Of a DNA stretch of 64,000 nucleotides, positions 36,558-45,252 are shown one piece after another; the first letter of the stretch is position 1, and every line of letters starts with the position of its first letter. Origin of the DNA: Actinosynnema pretiosum. GTDB taxonomy: Bacteria; Actinomycetota; Actinomycetes; Mycobacteriales; Pseudonocardiaceae. The DNA lies in the NCBI RefSeq assembly GCF_024171695.1, contig NZ_JAMTCF010000007.1, forward strand, positions 186,001-250,000, written 5' to 3'. The notes under the pieces were generated by a model. It was not told where the DNA came from. It worked only from the letters and a program-made list of their open reading frames with translations, and made no database searches. The position numbers and the translations under genes were made by a program.

Positions 36558-37670
36558 ATGAACCGCGCTATGGCTGCTCCCCGCGCTGAGATCGTCATCG
36601 ACCTCGACAACCTCCGGCACAACACCGCGTACCTGGCCGCCCGCGCGCCGGGCGCCGAGCTGATGGCCGTGGTCAAGGCCGACGGCTACGGCCACGGCGC
36701 GGTCGAGGTGGCGCGGACCGCGCTCGGCGCCGGTGCGACCTGGCTGGGGTCCTGCTCCATCCCGGAGGCGCTCGCGCTGCGCGCCGGGGGGATCACCGCG
36801 CCCGTGCTGGCCTGGCTCGACACCCCGGACACCGACTTCGCGCCCGCGATCGCCGAGGGCGTCGACCTCGGCCTGTCCACGCCGGGCTCGCTGGAGTCCG
36901 CAGCCGCCGCCGCGCGCCGGGCGGGCAGGCGCGCCCGCGTCCACCTCAAGATCGACACCGGGCTGTCCCGCAACGGCTGCCCCGCCGACGAGTGGGAGGC
37001 GTTCGTCGAGCTGGCCGCCGCCACGCCCGAGGTCGAGGTGCACGCCGTCTGGTCGCACCTGGCGTGCGCCGACGAGCCCGGCCACCCGGCCACCGACGCG
37101 CAGGCCGAGCGGTTCGACGACGCCCACCGCGCCGCCCTGCGCGCTGGCCTCGACCCGAAGCGGCACCTGGCGAACTCGGCCGCCCTGCTCACCCGGCCCG
37201 ACCTGCACTTCGACCTGGTCCGGCCGGGCATCGCGCTGTACGGGCTCAACCCGGTGCCCGACGAGCACGACCTGCGGCCGGTCATGACGTTCCGCTCCAG
37301 CGTGGTGCGCACCAAGCGCATCCGGGCGGGCGAGTCCGTCTCGTACGGCCTGACCTGGACCGCGAAGTCCGACACCTCGCTCGCGCTGGTGCCGGTCGGC
37401 TACGCGGACGGCGTGCCGCGCGCCCTGTCCAACCGGATGCACGTGCGGCTCGCGGGCCGCAGGCGCCCGGTGGTCGGGCGGGTCTGCATGGACCAGGTCG
37501 TGGTGGACTGCGGGGACGACGAGATCGCGGAGGGGGACGAGGTCGTGCTGTTCGGGACCGGCGTCGACGGCGGGCCGACCGCCCGCGAGTGGGCGGACAC
37601 CACCGGCACCATCGACTACGAGATCGTGACGGGGATGCACCGGCCGCGCGTGGTGAGGACCTACCGGTGA
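36558..37670 (+). CDS. alr: Alanine racemase
   Basis: Alr makes D-alanine for peptidoglycan using pyridoxal phosphate. From ATG 36558 the product has 370 residues: the PLP lysine is K40 in AVVKADGYGHG and the second catalytic residue is Y263 in VSYGLTW. Also typical are HLKIDTGLSRNG and VCMDQVVVDCG. ATG 36570 (MAAPRAEIVIDL) is an alternative four residues shorter. The stop overlaps the GTG of the following hydrolase gene by four bases. Confidence 0.96.
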   Translation: MNRAMAAPRAEIVIDLDNLRHNTAYLAARAPGAELMAVVKADGYGHGAVEVARTALGAGATWLGSCSIPEALALRAGGITAPVLAWLDTPDTDFAPAIAEGVDLGLSTPGSLESAAAAARRAGRRARVHLKIDTGLSRNGCPADEWEAFVELAAATPEVEVHAVWSHLACADEPGHPATDAQAERFDDAHRAALRAGLDPKRHLANSAALLTRPDLHFDLVRPGIALYGLNPVPDEHDLRPVMTFRSSVVRTKRIRAGESVSYGLTWTAKSDTSLALVPVGYADGVPRALSNRMHVRLAGRRRPVVGRVCMDQVVVDCGDDEIAEGDEVVLFGTGVDGGPTAREWADTTGTIDYEIVTGMHRPRVVRTYR

Positions 37671-38767
37671 AGACGCTGTGGAAGGCCGTGAGCGTGGTCG
37701 GCGGGGTGCTGGGCGCCGCGGCGACCGGCGTCGCCGTTGGCGTCGCGGCCAACCACCGCAAGGTCACCGGCGAGCGGAACCAGGACGACCCCTTGGCCGA
37801 CGAGCCCATCGGCAGGCTGCGCCCGACCCGCGAGTCCACCGTGGCCGCCGACGACGGCGTGCCCCTGTCGGCCGAGGAGGTCGACCCGGCGGACGGCGGC
37901 GAGACCGAGCTGACCGTGGTGCTCGTGCACGGCTTCGCGCTCGACCGCCGCTGCTGGCACTTCCAGCGCCGCGACCTGGCCGAGCTGGTCGACCCGAGGG
38001 TGCGGCTGGTGCTGTACGACCAGCGCAGCCACGGCCGCTCCGGCCGCTCGCCCGCCGAGTCCAACACCATCGACCAGCTGGCCCGCGACCTGGACGCGGT
38101 GATCCGCTCGATGGCGCCCACCGGGCCGCTGGTGCTGGTCGGGCACTCCATGGGCGGCATGACGATCATGGCGCTGGCCGAGGAGAACCCGACCCTGTTC
38201 GCCGAGCGGGTGCGCGGCGTCGCGCTGGTGGGCACGGCGGCGGGCGAGGTCGGCGGCGCGGGGCTGCCCAAGTCGGTGCTGTCCCGGTACAACCCGGTCA
38301 CCCTCGGCGTCGGCAGGCTCGCCGGGCTCCAGCCGAGCGCGGTGGAGTGGGCCAGGCGGCGGGCCAACATCCTCACCTGGAGCGGCATCCGGGCGCTCGC
38401 GTTCGGCGATCGCGGCGTGCCGACCTCGCTCGTCGACCTGATGGACGAGATGATCGCCGGGATCAAGGTGCAGGTGCTCACCGAGTTCCTGGAGACGCTC
38501 GGCACCCACGACCGGTACAAGGCGCTGGCCGGTCTGCGGCACTGCGAGGTGCTGGTGGTCAGCGGCGACGCCGACCGGCTCACCCCGTTCTCGCACGCGG
38601 AGCGGATGGCCGAGGAGATGCCGCACAGCGAACTGGTCCGCGCCCCCGGCGCGGGCCACATGGTGATGATGGAGCAGGCCGAGTTGGTGACCGCGCACCT
38701 GGTGGACCTGGTGCGCCGCAGCGCGGCCGTCGAGGACGAGGACGGGCGACGGTGGTGGCGAGCGTGA
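37667..38767 (+). CDS. Alpha/beta-fold hydrolase with N-terminal membrane segment
   Basis: The 366-residue protein starts at GTG 37667, overlapping the alr stop. An N-terminal hydrophobic stretch (AVSVVGGVLGAAATGVAVGVAA) is either a signal anchor or a signal peptide. The hydrolase core follows: VLVHGFALDRRCWHF (oxyanion), YDQRSHGRSGRSP, nucleophile in VGHSMGGMT, acid in VVSGDADRLTP and His in GAGHMVMME. An alr-hydrolase-tsaE order is common in actinomycetes. The substrate is unknown; a lipid or wall-related role is only suggested by context. Confidence 0.88.
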   Translation: MKTLWKAVSVVGGVLGAAATGVAVGVAANHRKVTGERNQDDPLADEPIGRLRPTRESTVAADDGVPLSAEEVDPADGGETELTVVLVHGFALDRRCWHFQRRDLAELVDPRVRLVLYDQRSHGRSGRSPAESNTIDQLARDLDAVIRSMAPTGPLVLVGHSMGGMTIMALAEENPTLFAERVRGVALVGTAAGEVGGAGLPKSVLSRYNPVTLGVGRLAGLQPSAVEWARRRANILTWSGIRALAFGDRGVPTSLVDLMDEMIAGIKVQVLTEFLETLGTHDRYKALAGLRHCEVLVVSGDADRLTPFSHAERMAEEMPHSELVRAPGAGHMVMMEQAELVTAHLVDLVRRSAAVEDEDGRRWWRA

Positions 38768-39276
38768 TGCTGCCGACGGTGGCGGACACCGAGGGGTTCG
38801 GCAGGGCGCTGGGCGAGTCGGCGCGGGCGGGCGACCTGATCCTGCTCGCCGGGCCGCTGGGCGCGGGCAAGACGGCGCTGGTGCGCGGCCTCGCGGCCGG
38901 GCTGGGCGTGCGGGGGCGGGTGAGCTCGCCGACGTTCGTGATCGCGCGCGTGCACGACGCCGGTGAGCGCGGCGTGGCGCTGGTGCACGTGGACGCGTAC
39001 CGGCTGGGCGGCGACCTGGACCAGCTGGACGACCTCGACCTGGACACCGACCTGGTGGACGCGGTGGTGGCCGTCGAGTGGGGCGAGGGCGCGGCGCGGC
39101 TGTCCGAGGACCACCTGCTGGTGCGGTTGGAGCGGCGGGACGACGACGTGCGCGTGGCGACCCTGGAGCCGAGCGGGGCGTGGGTCGGGCGGGAGCTGCC
39201 GGGTTCCGCGCTGCCCGGTTCGGCGCTGCCCGCTGCGGGGTCCCGCAGCCCGGAGGCCGTCGACCGCAACGGCTGA
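38767..39276 (+). CDS. tsaE: tRNA t6A synthesis ATPase TsaE
   Basis: TsaE is the ATPase that resets the TsaB-TsaD complex making N6-threonylcarbamoyl-adenosine in tRNA. The product is about 169 residues from ATG 38767, which overlaps the previous TGA. GTG 38764, 38755 or 38752 are also possible. It shows LAGPLGAGKTALVRGLAAGLG (Walker A, split here by description), SSPTFVIARVH and VAVEWGEGA. The tail ends in a Pro/Ser/Ala segment with GSALPGSALP repeats. Its usual neighbour tsaB is displaced about 2.8 kb downstream by an inserted block. Confidence 0.93.
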   Translation: MLPTVADTEGFGRALGESARAGDLILLAGPLGAGKTALVRGLAAGLGVRGRVSSPTFVIARVHDAGERGVALVHVDAYRLGGDLDQLDDLDLDTDLVDAVVAVEWGEGAARLSEDHLLVRLERRDDDVRVATLEPSGAWVGRELPGSALPGSALPAAGSRSPEAVDRNG

Positions 39277-39337
39277 GCGGGCATCGGTCCCATTCCACGT
39301 GACGGGGTCATGGGGGCTCCGTCGTGAGGAGGAACCG

Positions 39338-39859
39338 ATGCTTCGCAGGGTTGCGGTGCTGTTCGCGGCACTGGCTGGGGTGGCCCTCGCACCGGTGGCG
39401 GTCGCCGGGGCCTCGCCCGACGCCGACGTCGCGTGCGACACGAACTGGGGAACCGGTGACCGGGACGTCTGGGGCGGCGCGGCCGAGGGCTCGCTGACCG
39501 GCGTCCGGTCCGGGCAGCACGAGTGCTTCGACCGGCTGGTGCTTGACCTGGGCGCGGCGGACGCGGCCGGGTTCCACGTCGGGTACCGGGACGAGCTGGG
39601 GCACATCGCGAAGGACCAGGTGCTGCCGCTGCGCGGCGACGGCACGCTCGTGGTCCTGGCGGACGTGCCCGGCCAGGGCTACCAGCCGGTGAACCCGGCC
39701 GAGGTGGTCGACGTGACCGGGTACCGGACGTTCCAGCAGGTCAGGTGGGCGGGCTCGTTCGAGGGCCAGGTCAAGCTGGGCGTCGGCACGCCCGCCGAGC
39801 TGCCGTTCCGGGTGACCTCGGGTGACGGCAAGCTCGTGGTGGACGTGGCGCACTCGTAG
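39338..39859 (+). CDS. Secreted AMIN-like domain protein
   Basis: The 173-residue protein starts at ATG 39338 behind GAGGAGGAACC. The signal peptide is residues 1-25 (VAVLFAALAGVALAPVAVAGA), and a single beta-rich AMIN-like domain follows (CFDRLVLDLGAADAAGFHVGY ... RTFQQVRWAGSFEGQVKLGVG). Domains of this type are thought to bind cell wall material; no enzyme motif is present. Two cysteines (VACDTN, HECFDR) may pair. It is the first gene of the block that separates tsaE from tsaB and ends in a hairpin. Confidence 0.82.
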   Translation: MLRRVAVLFAALAGVALAPVAVAGASPDADVACDTNWGTGDRDVWGGAAEGSLTGVRSGQHECFDRLVLDLGAADAAGFHVGYRDELGHIAKDQVLPLRGDGTLVVLADVPGQGYQPVNPAEVVDVTGYRTFQQVRWAGSFEGQVKLGVGTPAELPFRVTSGDGKLVVDVAHS

Positions 39860-39866
39860 GGCTGAC

Positions 39867-39898
39867 GGGGTGCGGGCCGTGGCGGCGGCCCACACCCC
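39867..39898. terminator. Hairpin between AMIN-like gene and matB, with CCCCCA repeat
   Basis: A 13-bp stem with one mismatch (39867-39879 with 39886-39898) has a TGGCGG loop. It overlaps the start of a short C-rich repeat of about four CCCCCA units (39893-39919), whose G-rich complement could form a quadruplex. The two flanking genes converge on it. Confidence 0.55.
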
Positions 39899-39931
39899 AC
39901 CCCCACCCCCACCCCCACCCGAGCGGGTCGC

Positions 39932-41272
39932 TCACCGCCGCAGCTCCCGCTTGAGCACCTTGCCGAGGTCGTTGCGCGGCAACGAGTCCACGAGCACCAG
40001 CGCGCGCGGTCGCTTGTGCGGGGCCAGCAGCCCGGCCACGTGGTCGGCCAGCTCCTCCAGCGTCGGCTCCCGACCGCCTGCCACCACCCACGCCACGACC
40101 CGCTCGCCCAGGTCCTCGTCCGGCTCGCCGACCACCGCCACCTCGGCCACGTCCGGGTGCTCCAGCAGCGCGTTCTCGATCTCGCCCGCGCCGATCTTGT
40201 ACCCGCCGCTCTTGATCAGGTCCGTGGCCCGCCGCCCCACGATCCGCAGGTACCCGTCCGGCTCCAGCACCGCCAGGTCACCGGTCCGGAACCACCCGTC
40301 GCGGAACGCCTCGCGGGTCGCGTCCGGCCGGTTCAGGTACTCGGTGAACAGCCCCGGCCCGCGCACCTCCACCTCGCCGATCTCACCGGGCTCGCCCACC
40401 ACCCGCACGGTGGTGCCGTCCAGCGCCCGCCCGACCGCGCCCGGCCTGCGGTCGCCCGACGCCCGCACGCTCGTGATGATCAGCGTCTCGGTCATCCCGT
40501 ACCGCTCCACCACCCGCTGCCCGGTCAGCGCGCTGATCCGCTCGTGCACCGCCGAGGGCAGCGCCGCCGACCCGGACACCAGCAGCCGCGCCTTCCCGAA
40601 CGCCTCCGCGTGCTCCGGGGCCTGCGCGAGTCGGTGGTACATCGTCGGCACGCCGAACAGCACCGTCCCGTCCCCGGCCAGCGCCTCGGCGGCGGCCTCC
40701 GCGGTGAACGACCCCAGGTGGTGCGCCGTCCCACCCCGCCGCAGCGGCCCCAGCACGCCGAGGCACAGCCCGTGCACGTGGAACAGCGGCAGCCCGTGCA
40801 CCACCACGTCGTCCCCGGTCCACTCCCACGCGGCGGCCAGCGCGTCCAGGTTCGCCGCCAGCGCCCGCCTCGGCAGCACCACGCCCTTGGGCGGCCCGGT
40901 CGTGCCGGACGTGTAGATCACCAGCGCGGGCGCCTCGGCGTCCGGCTCCGGGAGCTCCACCACCGGCCCGGTCGGCAGCTCCCCGTCGACCACCAGGTCG
41001 GGCGCGCTGTCGTCCAGCACGTGCCGCAGCTCCCGCTCGCCGATCCTCGGGTTCAGCGGCACCACCGGCACCCCGGCCAGCAGCGCGCCGACCACGACCA
41101 CGCACGTCTCCAGGGTCGGCCTGGCCCACACCGCCACCAGCCGCCTTCCCACGAGCCCGTGCGCGACGGCGCGGGCCCGCTCACCCAGCTCCCGGTAGTC
41201 CAGCTCCCCGTCGGGGAAGCGCAGTGCGGTCTTGTCGGCGACGTCGGCATCGGCCAGCGCGGGCAGCAGCAT
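39932..41272 (-). CDS. matB: Malonyl-CoA synthetase-type acyl-CoA ligase (MatB-like)
   Basis: MatB activates malonate to malonyl-CoA. The 446-residue protein is a compact AMP-forming ligase. It has the P-loop VIYTSGTTGPPKGVVLPRRAL, GLPLFHVHGL, VPTMYHRLAQ, ERYGMTETL, DGWFRTGDLA and the catalytic Lys region PRNDLGKVLKREL. The stretches LFHVHGL, RYGMTETL.TSVR and LIKSGGYKIGAGEIEN match what I remember of Streptomyces MatB closely. It follows a thioredoxin gene by 30 bases on the same strand. It may feed malonyl-CoA into polyketide or lipid synthesis, though no decarboxylase or PKS gene is nearby. Confidence 0.85.
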   Translation of the reverse strand: MLLPALADADVADKTALRFPDGELDYRELGERARAVAHGLVGRRLVAVWARPTLETCVVVVGALLAGVPVVPLNPRIGERELRHVLDDSAPDLVVDGELPTGPVVELPEPDAEAPALVIYTSGTTGPPKGVVLPRRALAANLDALAAAWEWTGDDVVVHGLPLFHVHGLCLGVLGPLRRGGTAHHLGSFTAEAAAEALAGDGTVLFGVPTMYHRLAQAPEHAEAFGKARLLVSGSAALPSAVHERISALTGQRVVERYGMTETLIITSVRASGDRRPGAVGRALDGTTVRVVGEPGEIGEVEVRGPGLFTEYLNRPDATREAFRDGWFRTGDLAVLEPDGYLRIVGRRATDLIKSGGYKIGAGEIENALLEHPDVAEVAVVGEPDEDLGERVVAWVVAGGREPTLEELADHVAGLLAPHKRPRALVLVDSLPRNDLGKVLKRELRR

Positions 41273-41302
41273 GGGCTACACCGTGCCGCCGCCCGCCATC
41301 CG

Positions 41303-41608
41303 TCACAAGTGCGGTTCGAGCCACGCCACCAACCGCGACTTCGGCCTCGCGCCGACCGACTGCGCGACCAGCTCCCCGTCCCGGTACAGGTTCAGCGTCG
41401 GCGCCGACATGATCCGCGCGTCCCGCGCCACCGCCGGGCTCGCGTCCACGTCCACCCGGCTCACCACCACCCCCGGCAGCTCCCGGTCCAGCTCCGCCAG
41501 CACCGGCTCCAGCACCCGGCACGGCGGGCACCACGTCGCCCCGAACTCCACCAGGTGCAGCCCCTCGGCGATCCCGGCCCCGAACGTCCCGTCGGTCAGC
41601 TCCCGCAC
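41303..41608 (-). CDS. Thioredoxin-family protein
   Basis: The 101-residue protein starts at GTG 41608, overlapping the end of the merR-type gene by 13 bases. It has a thioredoxin fold with the redox site W-C-P-P-C (FGATWCPPCRVLEPVL) rather than the classical WCGPC, and the cis-Pro region MSAPTLNLYRDGE. There is no signal peptide, so it is cytosolic. Coupling to a Cys-containing MerR regulator suggests redox or metal responsive expression. Confidence 0.88.
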   Translation of the reverse strand: MRELTDGTFGAGIAEGLHLVEFGATWCPPCRVLEPVLAELDRELPGVVVSRVDVDASPAVARDARIMSAPTLNLYRDGELVAQSVGARPKSRLVAWLEPHL

Positions 41609-41979
41609 GACTTCCCCTTCCGCCTGGCCTCGGCCTCCGCCGAGGCGAGCTGGTCGCGCACCCGTTCCCTGGCCACCTCCAAGCCCGCGATGCACTCCTC
41701 GATCTCGGCGAGCTTGCGCCGGTACACCGCCACCGAAGCCGGGCACGACCCGCCGCTCGCGCTGCCGCCCAGCAGGCACTCCACGAACGGGCGGGTGTCC
41801 TCCAGCGCGAACCCGATGCTCGTGAGCGACCTGATCTCGGTCACCAGCCGCAGGTCCGACTCCTCGTACTCGCGCCTGCCGTTCGGCCCGCGCCGGTCCG
41901 GCAGCAGCCCCAGTGACTCGTAGTAGCGCAGCGCCCGCGTCGTCGTTCCGCAGCGCTGAGCCAGTTCCCCGATGCGCAC
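41596..41979 (-). CDS. MerR-family regulator of the thioredoxin/matB operon
   Basis: The 127-residue protein has the winged helix at residues 1-70 (VRIGELAQRCGTTTRALRYYESLGLL), a central coiled coil, and cysteines in VECLLGG, GGSCPAS, IEECIAG and the C-terminal KSCGS. Two of these could sense metal or oxidation. GTG 41979 is chosen because the MerR fold begins there; the frame continues to 42033 without a better start. A 16-base perfect dyad lies 16 bases upstream and is the likely operator. It is divergent from tsaB. Confidence 0.85.
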   Translation of the reverse strand: MRIGELAQRCGTTTRALRYYESLGLLPDRRGPNGRREYEESDLRLVTEIRSLTSIGFALEDTRPFVECLLGGSASGGSCPASVAVYRRKLAEIEECIAGLEVARERVRDQLASAEAEARRKGKSCGS

Positions 41980-41995
41980 CGGTGCATCATCGGCG

Positions 41996-42011
41996 TTGAC
42001 GTGGACGTCAA
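41996..42011 (-). promoter_or_regulatory. Putative MerR operator
   Basis: TTGACGT-GG-ACGTCAA is a perfect 16-base dyad between the divergent merR-type gene and tsaB. One arm doubles as a TTGACG -35 box on either strand. MerR proteins bind such dyads between -35 and -10; I did not find a clear -10 at the right spacing. Confidence 0.5.
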
Positions 42012-42048
42012 GTCCAGTCCCGCCGCCGCGCACCCGTATGGTGACCCG

Positions 42049-42732
42049 GTGCTAGTGCTCGCCTTGGACACCGCCACGCCCGCAGTGACCGCAGGGGTCG
42101 TGGAACTCGAAGCCGGATCGCCGCCGAGGACCCTCGCCCAGCGGGTCACGGTCAACGCCAAGGCGCACGGCGAACTCCTCACCCCGCACCTGACCGAGGC
42201 GCTGGCCGAGGCGGGCCGCGCGCTCTCCGACGTGGACGCGATCGTGGTCGGCGCCGGTCCCGGACCGTTCACCGGGCTGCGGGTCGGCCTGGTCACCGCC
42301 GCCGCGCTCGGCCACGCCCTCGACCGCCCGGTGCACCCGGTCGCCACCACCGACGCCCTCGCGCACGACGCCGCGACGGGCGCGCCGCTGCTGGTCGCCA
42401 CCGACGCCCGCCGCCGCGAGGTCTACTGGGCCGCCTACGACGCGGACGGCCGCCGCACGCACGGCCCGGACGTCGAGCGCCCCGCCGAGCTGGCCGGGAA
42501 GCTGGCAGACCTCGGGCTCGCGCAGGCCGTCGGCGAGGGCGCCGCGCTCTACGCCGACGTGCTCGGCCTGCCGGTGCTCGACGGCCACGCGCACCCGTCC
42601 CCGGCAGGCCTGGTCGCCGCGGCGGCCGACGCGCTGCTCTCCGGCGCCGAGCCCGCCCCGCTCACCCCGCTCTACCTGCGCCGACCGGACGCCGTCGAGC
42701 CCACCGGCCGCAAGCGGGTGACCCGCCCGTGA
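42049..42732 (+). CDS. tsaB: tRNA t6A synthesis protein TsaB
   Basis: TsaB is the inactive ASKHA-fold scaffold that pairs with TsaD. From GTG 42049 the product has 227 residues: VLALDTATPAVTAGVV, then the family block VVGAGPGPFTGLRVGLVTAAALGHAL (shown in part) and TDARRREVYWAAYD. The frame upstream to 42001 is open but overlaps the regulator promoter. The stop overlaps the GTG of rimI by four bases, and rimI overlaps tsaD, so all three are one operon. Confidence 0.94.
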   Translation: MLVLALDTATPAVTAGVVELEAGSPPRTLAQRVTVNAKAHGELLTPHLTEALAEAGRALSDVDAIVVGAGPGPFTGLRVGLVTAAALGHALDRPVHPVATTDALAHDAATGAPLLVATDARRREVYWAAYDADGRRTHGPDVERPAELAGKLADLGLAQAVGEGAALYADVLGLPVLDGHAHPSPAGLVAAAADALLSGAEPAPLTPLYLRRPDAVEPTGRKRVTRP

Positions 42733-43187
42733 ACACCGGCACGGTGGTGCTCTCGCCGCTGCGCCCCGAGGACGTCCCGCGCTGCTCCGAGATCGAGCAC
42801 CGGCTGTTCCCCGGCGACGACCCGTGGAGCGAGAACTCGTTCCTCAGCGAGCTGAGGGCGGGCAACTTCTACCTCGGCGCCCACGCGGACGGCGAGCTGG
42901 TCGGCTACGCGGGCCTCGGCCTGACCGACTTCGAGAGCAGCGTCCACACGATCGCCGTCGAGACCGCCTGGCAGGGCAGGGGCATCGGCAAGGCCCTGCT
43001 CCGCGCGCTGCTGGCGCGGGCCGACCGGGACGGCCTGCCGGTGTTCCTGGAGGTCCGCACCGACAACGAGCCCGCCATCGCCCTCTACCTCGCGCACGGC
43101 TTCGAGCACCTCGGCCTGCGCCGCCGCTACTACCAGCCCTCCGGGGCCGACGCCTACACCATGGGAAGGCCCGCGAACCGTGACTGA
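42729..43187 (+). CDS. rimI: Ribosomal-protein-alanine N-acetyltransferase RimI
   Basis: The 152-residue GNAT enzyme acetylates N-terminal Ala of S18 in E. coli. Visible are the acetyl-CoA loop [19 protein letters not shown] and the C-terminal [28 protein letters not shown] (described in part). GTG 42729 overlaps the tsaB stop, and the stop overlaps the tsaD start by eight bases. The fixed order tsaB-rimI-tsaD is typical of actinobacteria. Confidence 0.94.
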   Translation: MNTGTVVLSPLRPEDVPRCSEIEHRLFPGDDPWSENSFLSELRAGNFYLGAHADGELVGYAGLGLTDFESSVHTIAVETAWQGRGIGKALLRALLARADRDGLPVFLEVRTDNEPAIALYLAHGFEHLGLRRRYYQPSGADAYTMGRPANRD

Positions 43188-44232
43188 CCGGCTCATCCTC
43201 GGCATCGAGAGCAGCTGCGACGAGACCGGCGCGGGCATCGTCCGCCTCGGCGCGGACGGTGGCATGGAGCTGCTGGCCGACGAGGTCGCCTCCAGCGTCG
43301 AGCAGCACGCCCGGTTCGGCGGCGTCGTCCCCGAGGTCGCGTCCAGGGCGCACCTGGAGGCCATGGTCCCGTCGATGCGGCGGGCGCTGGAGACGGCCGA
43401 CGTCGACCTCGCGCAGATCGACGCCATCGCCGTCACCGCCGGTCCCGGCCTCGCGGGCGCGCTGCTGGTCGGCGTCTCCGCCGCGAAGGCCTACGCCGCC
43501 GCGCTGAACAAGCCGCTGTACGGCGTCAACCACCTGGCGGGCCACGTCGCCGCCGACACCCTCCAGCACGGGCCGCTGCCCGAGCGGTGCCTGGCGCTGC
43601 TGGTGTCCGGCGGGCACTCCCAGCTGCTGCTCGTGGAGGGCCTGGCGTCGAGCATCACCGAGCTGGGCTCCACCGTGGACGACGCGGCGGGGGAGGCCTA
43701 CGACAAGGTCGCCCGGCTGCTCGACCTGCCCTACCCCGGCGGTCCGCCGATCGACAAGCTCGCCAAGCAGGGCGACGGGTGCGCCATCGCCTTCCCCAGG
43801 GGGCTGACCGGGCCGCGCGACGCCAAGTACGACTTCTCGTTCTCCGGCCTGAAGACCTCCGTGGCCCGCTGGGTCGAGCGCAGGGAGGCGGCGGGCGAGG
43901 AGGTCCCGCTGGCCGACGTCGCCGCGTCGTTCCAGGAGGCGGTGGCCGACGTGCTCACCGCCAAGGCGATCCGGGCCTGCCGGGACCTCGACGTGGACAC
44001 CCTGGTTATCTCCGGCGGGGTCGCGGCGAACTCGCGGCTGTCCGGGCTCGCCGCCGAGCGGTGCGCGGACGCCGGGATCACCCTGCGCGTGCCGAGGCCC
44101 CGGCTGTGCACCGACAACGGCGCGATGATCGCCGCGCTGGGCGCGCACCTGGTCGCGGCGGGCGCGAAGCCCTCGGACCTGGCGCTGTCCACCAACCCCG
44201 GCCTGCCGGTCGACGTGGTCCAGGTCCGCTGA
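43180..44232 (+). CDS. tsaD: tRNA t6A transferase TsaD
   Basis: TsaD transfers the threonylcarbamoyl group to A37 of tRNAs reading ANN codons. The 350-residue product starts at GTG 43180. It has [13 protein letters not shown] near the N-terminus, the metal-binding H-x3-H in [10 protein letters not shown] near residues 114-118, [11 protein letters not shown], the [10 protein letters not shown] block, and [13 protein letters not shown] near the end. All family motifs are present. It is followed by a 15-bp tandem repeat and a hairpin. Confidence 0.97.
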   Translation: MTDRLILGIESSCDETGAGIVRLGADGGMELLADEVASSVEQHARFGGVVPEVASRAHLEAMVPSMRRALETADVDLAQIDAIAVTAGPGLAGALLVGVSAAKAYAAALNKPLYGVNHLAGHVAADTLQHGPLPERCLALLVSGGHSQLLLVEGLASSITELGSTVDDAAGEAYDKVARLLDLPYPGGPPIDKLAKQGDGCAIAFPRGLTGPRDAKYDFSFSGLKTSVARWVERREAAGEEVPLADVAASFQEAVADVLTAKAIRACRDLDVDTLVISGGVAANSRLSGLAAERCADAGITLRVPRPRLCTDNGAMIAALGAHLVAAGAKPSDLALSTNPGLPVDVVQVR

Positions 44233-44236
44233 CACC

Positions 44237-44281
44237 GGGTCGACCAACACAGGGTCGACCACCACCGGGTCGACCAACGCC
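44237..44281 (+). repeat. Three tandem 15-bp repeats after tsaD
   Basis: Three units of 15 bases begin GGGTCGACCA at 44237, 44252 and 44267; the last five bases vary (ACACA, CCACC, ACGCC). They start five bases after the tsaD stop. GTCGAC inside each unit is itself palindromic. Function unknown. Confidence 0.85.
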
Positions 44282-44326
44282 GGGGCCGCCCGCGCGGGCC
44301 GCTCAAGCCCCCCCGTCCCGAGTTCA

Positions 44327-44362
44327 CCCGGTGGTGTGGTGCGTTCAGCCCACACCACCGGG
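44327..44362 (+). terminator. tsaB-rimI-tsaD terminator
   Basis: A perfect 13-bp stem, CCCGGTGGTGTGG (44327-44339) with CCACACCACCGGG (44350-44362), has a ten-base loop. Confidence 0.7.
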
Positions 44363-44454
44363 CTTGATCCCTCCCTAGCATTCGGCGCAACCGGTTGCGC
44401 GCCCCCTGACCAGGGGTGATGGCCGCCTCCGGCGAGACGTTGCCACGGGGAGAG

Positions 44455-45252
44455 ATGTCCGCTTCACCGCACCTGAAGAAGTACTTCGCCCAGCGGATGC
44501 GAAGGTCCACCACGTCCCTGCTGCTGTGGGCGGTGCTCGTCAGCGGCATCGTGCTCCTCGGCGGCTCCGCCCTGGGCACGCTCACCGCCGAGCACACCGA
44601 GGTCACCGCGACCGCCGTCGCCGAGACCACCACCTCCCAGACCACGGGGAGCCGCCGCAACCGGGCGATCGAGCAGGTCCCGGCGCTGCGGGTCGAGTTC
44701 GAGCACGCGGGGGAGCGGCGCGAGGACGTCGTCGTCGCGGGCGACCGGGTCGTGGGGGACCGGTTCCCGGTGTTCGTGGACGGGGAGACCGGCGAGGTCC
44801 GGCTCGCGGTCCCGACCGTGGCCACCGCGACCTGGGTGCTCCTCGCGGTGCTGACCCTGGTCGCCGGGCTGTGGGCGTGGATCAGCTTCGGCGGGGTGCT
44901 CCGCACCGCCCGGCTGCGCGCCTTCGACCCCGACGCGGCGGCCGAGCGGTTCGCGCTCGCGGTCAACCGGATCACCCCGGTCAAGATCGGGAAGTCGGAG
45001 TTCCTGCACGTCACCGGCGTGGTCGGGGCGGGCACCGCGACGGCGCCCGAGCACGGCGCGGGCCAGGTGGTGCGGCTGGCGGCGCTGGTCGACGTGCTGC
45101 CGCCCGCCGACCGCATCCCCACCCAGCTCGACGTCCGGCTGGTCCCCGACAACGGCGTGGTGACCACGGCGCTCGTGCGCGGCCCCGGCGAGGACGGCTG
45201 GTGGGCGGCGTCGGTCGTGCCGGAGGAGACCGCCCAGTCCCGGCGGGTCTGA
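44455..45252 (+). CDS. Two-helix membrane protein (DUF3592-like)
   Basis: The 265-residue protein starts at ATG 44455 (MSASPHLKKYF) behind GGGGAGAG; an upstream frame to 44416 is less likely. A first membrane helix lies near residues 20-42 (LLLWAVLVSGIVLLGGSALG), then an external ~80-residue domain. A second helix follows near 125-150 (TWVLLAVLTLVAGLWAWISF), then a ~110-residue cytosolic domain. The helix-domain-helix layout with a beta-rich loop resembles DUF3592-type proteins. No catalytic motif. It lies alone between two terminators and the groESL promoter. Confidence 0.78.
   Translation: MSASPHLKKYFAQRMRRSTTSLLLWAVLVSGIVLLGGSALGTLTAEHTEVTATAVAETTTSQTTGSRRNRAIEQVPALRVEFEHAGERREDVVVAGDRVVGDRFPVFVDGETGEVRLAVPTVATATWVLLAVLTLVAGLWAWISFGGVLRTARLRAFDPDAAAERFALAVNRITPVKIGKSEFLHVTGVVGAGTATAPEHGAGQVVRLAALVDVLPPADRIPTQLDVRLVPDNGVVTTALVRGPGEDGWWAASVVPEETAQSRRV

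Noticed and set aside
39893..39919. CCCCCA repeat as a mobile element end
   Set aside because: It is too short and simple, with no inverted partner; it is treated as a low-complexity tract at a terminator.
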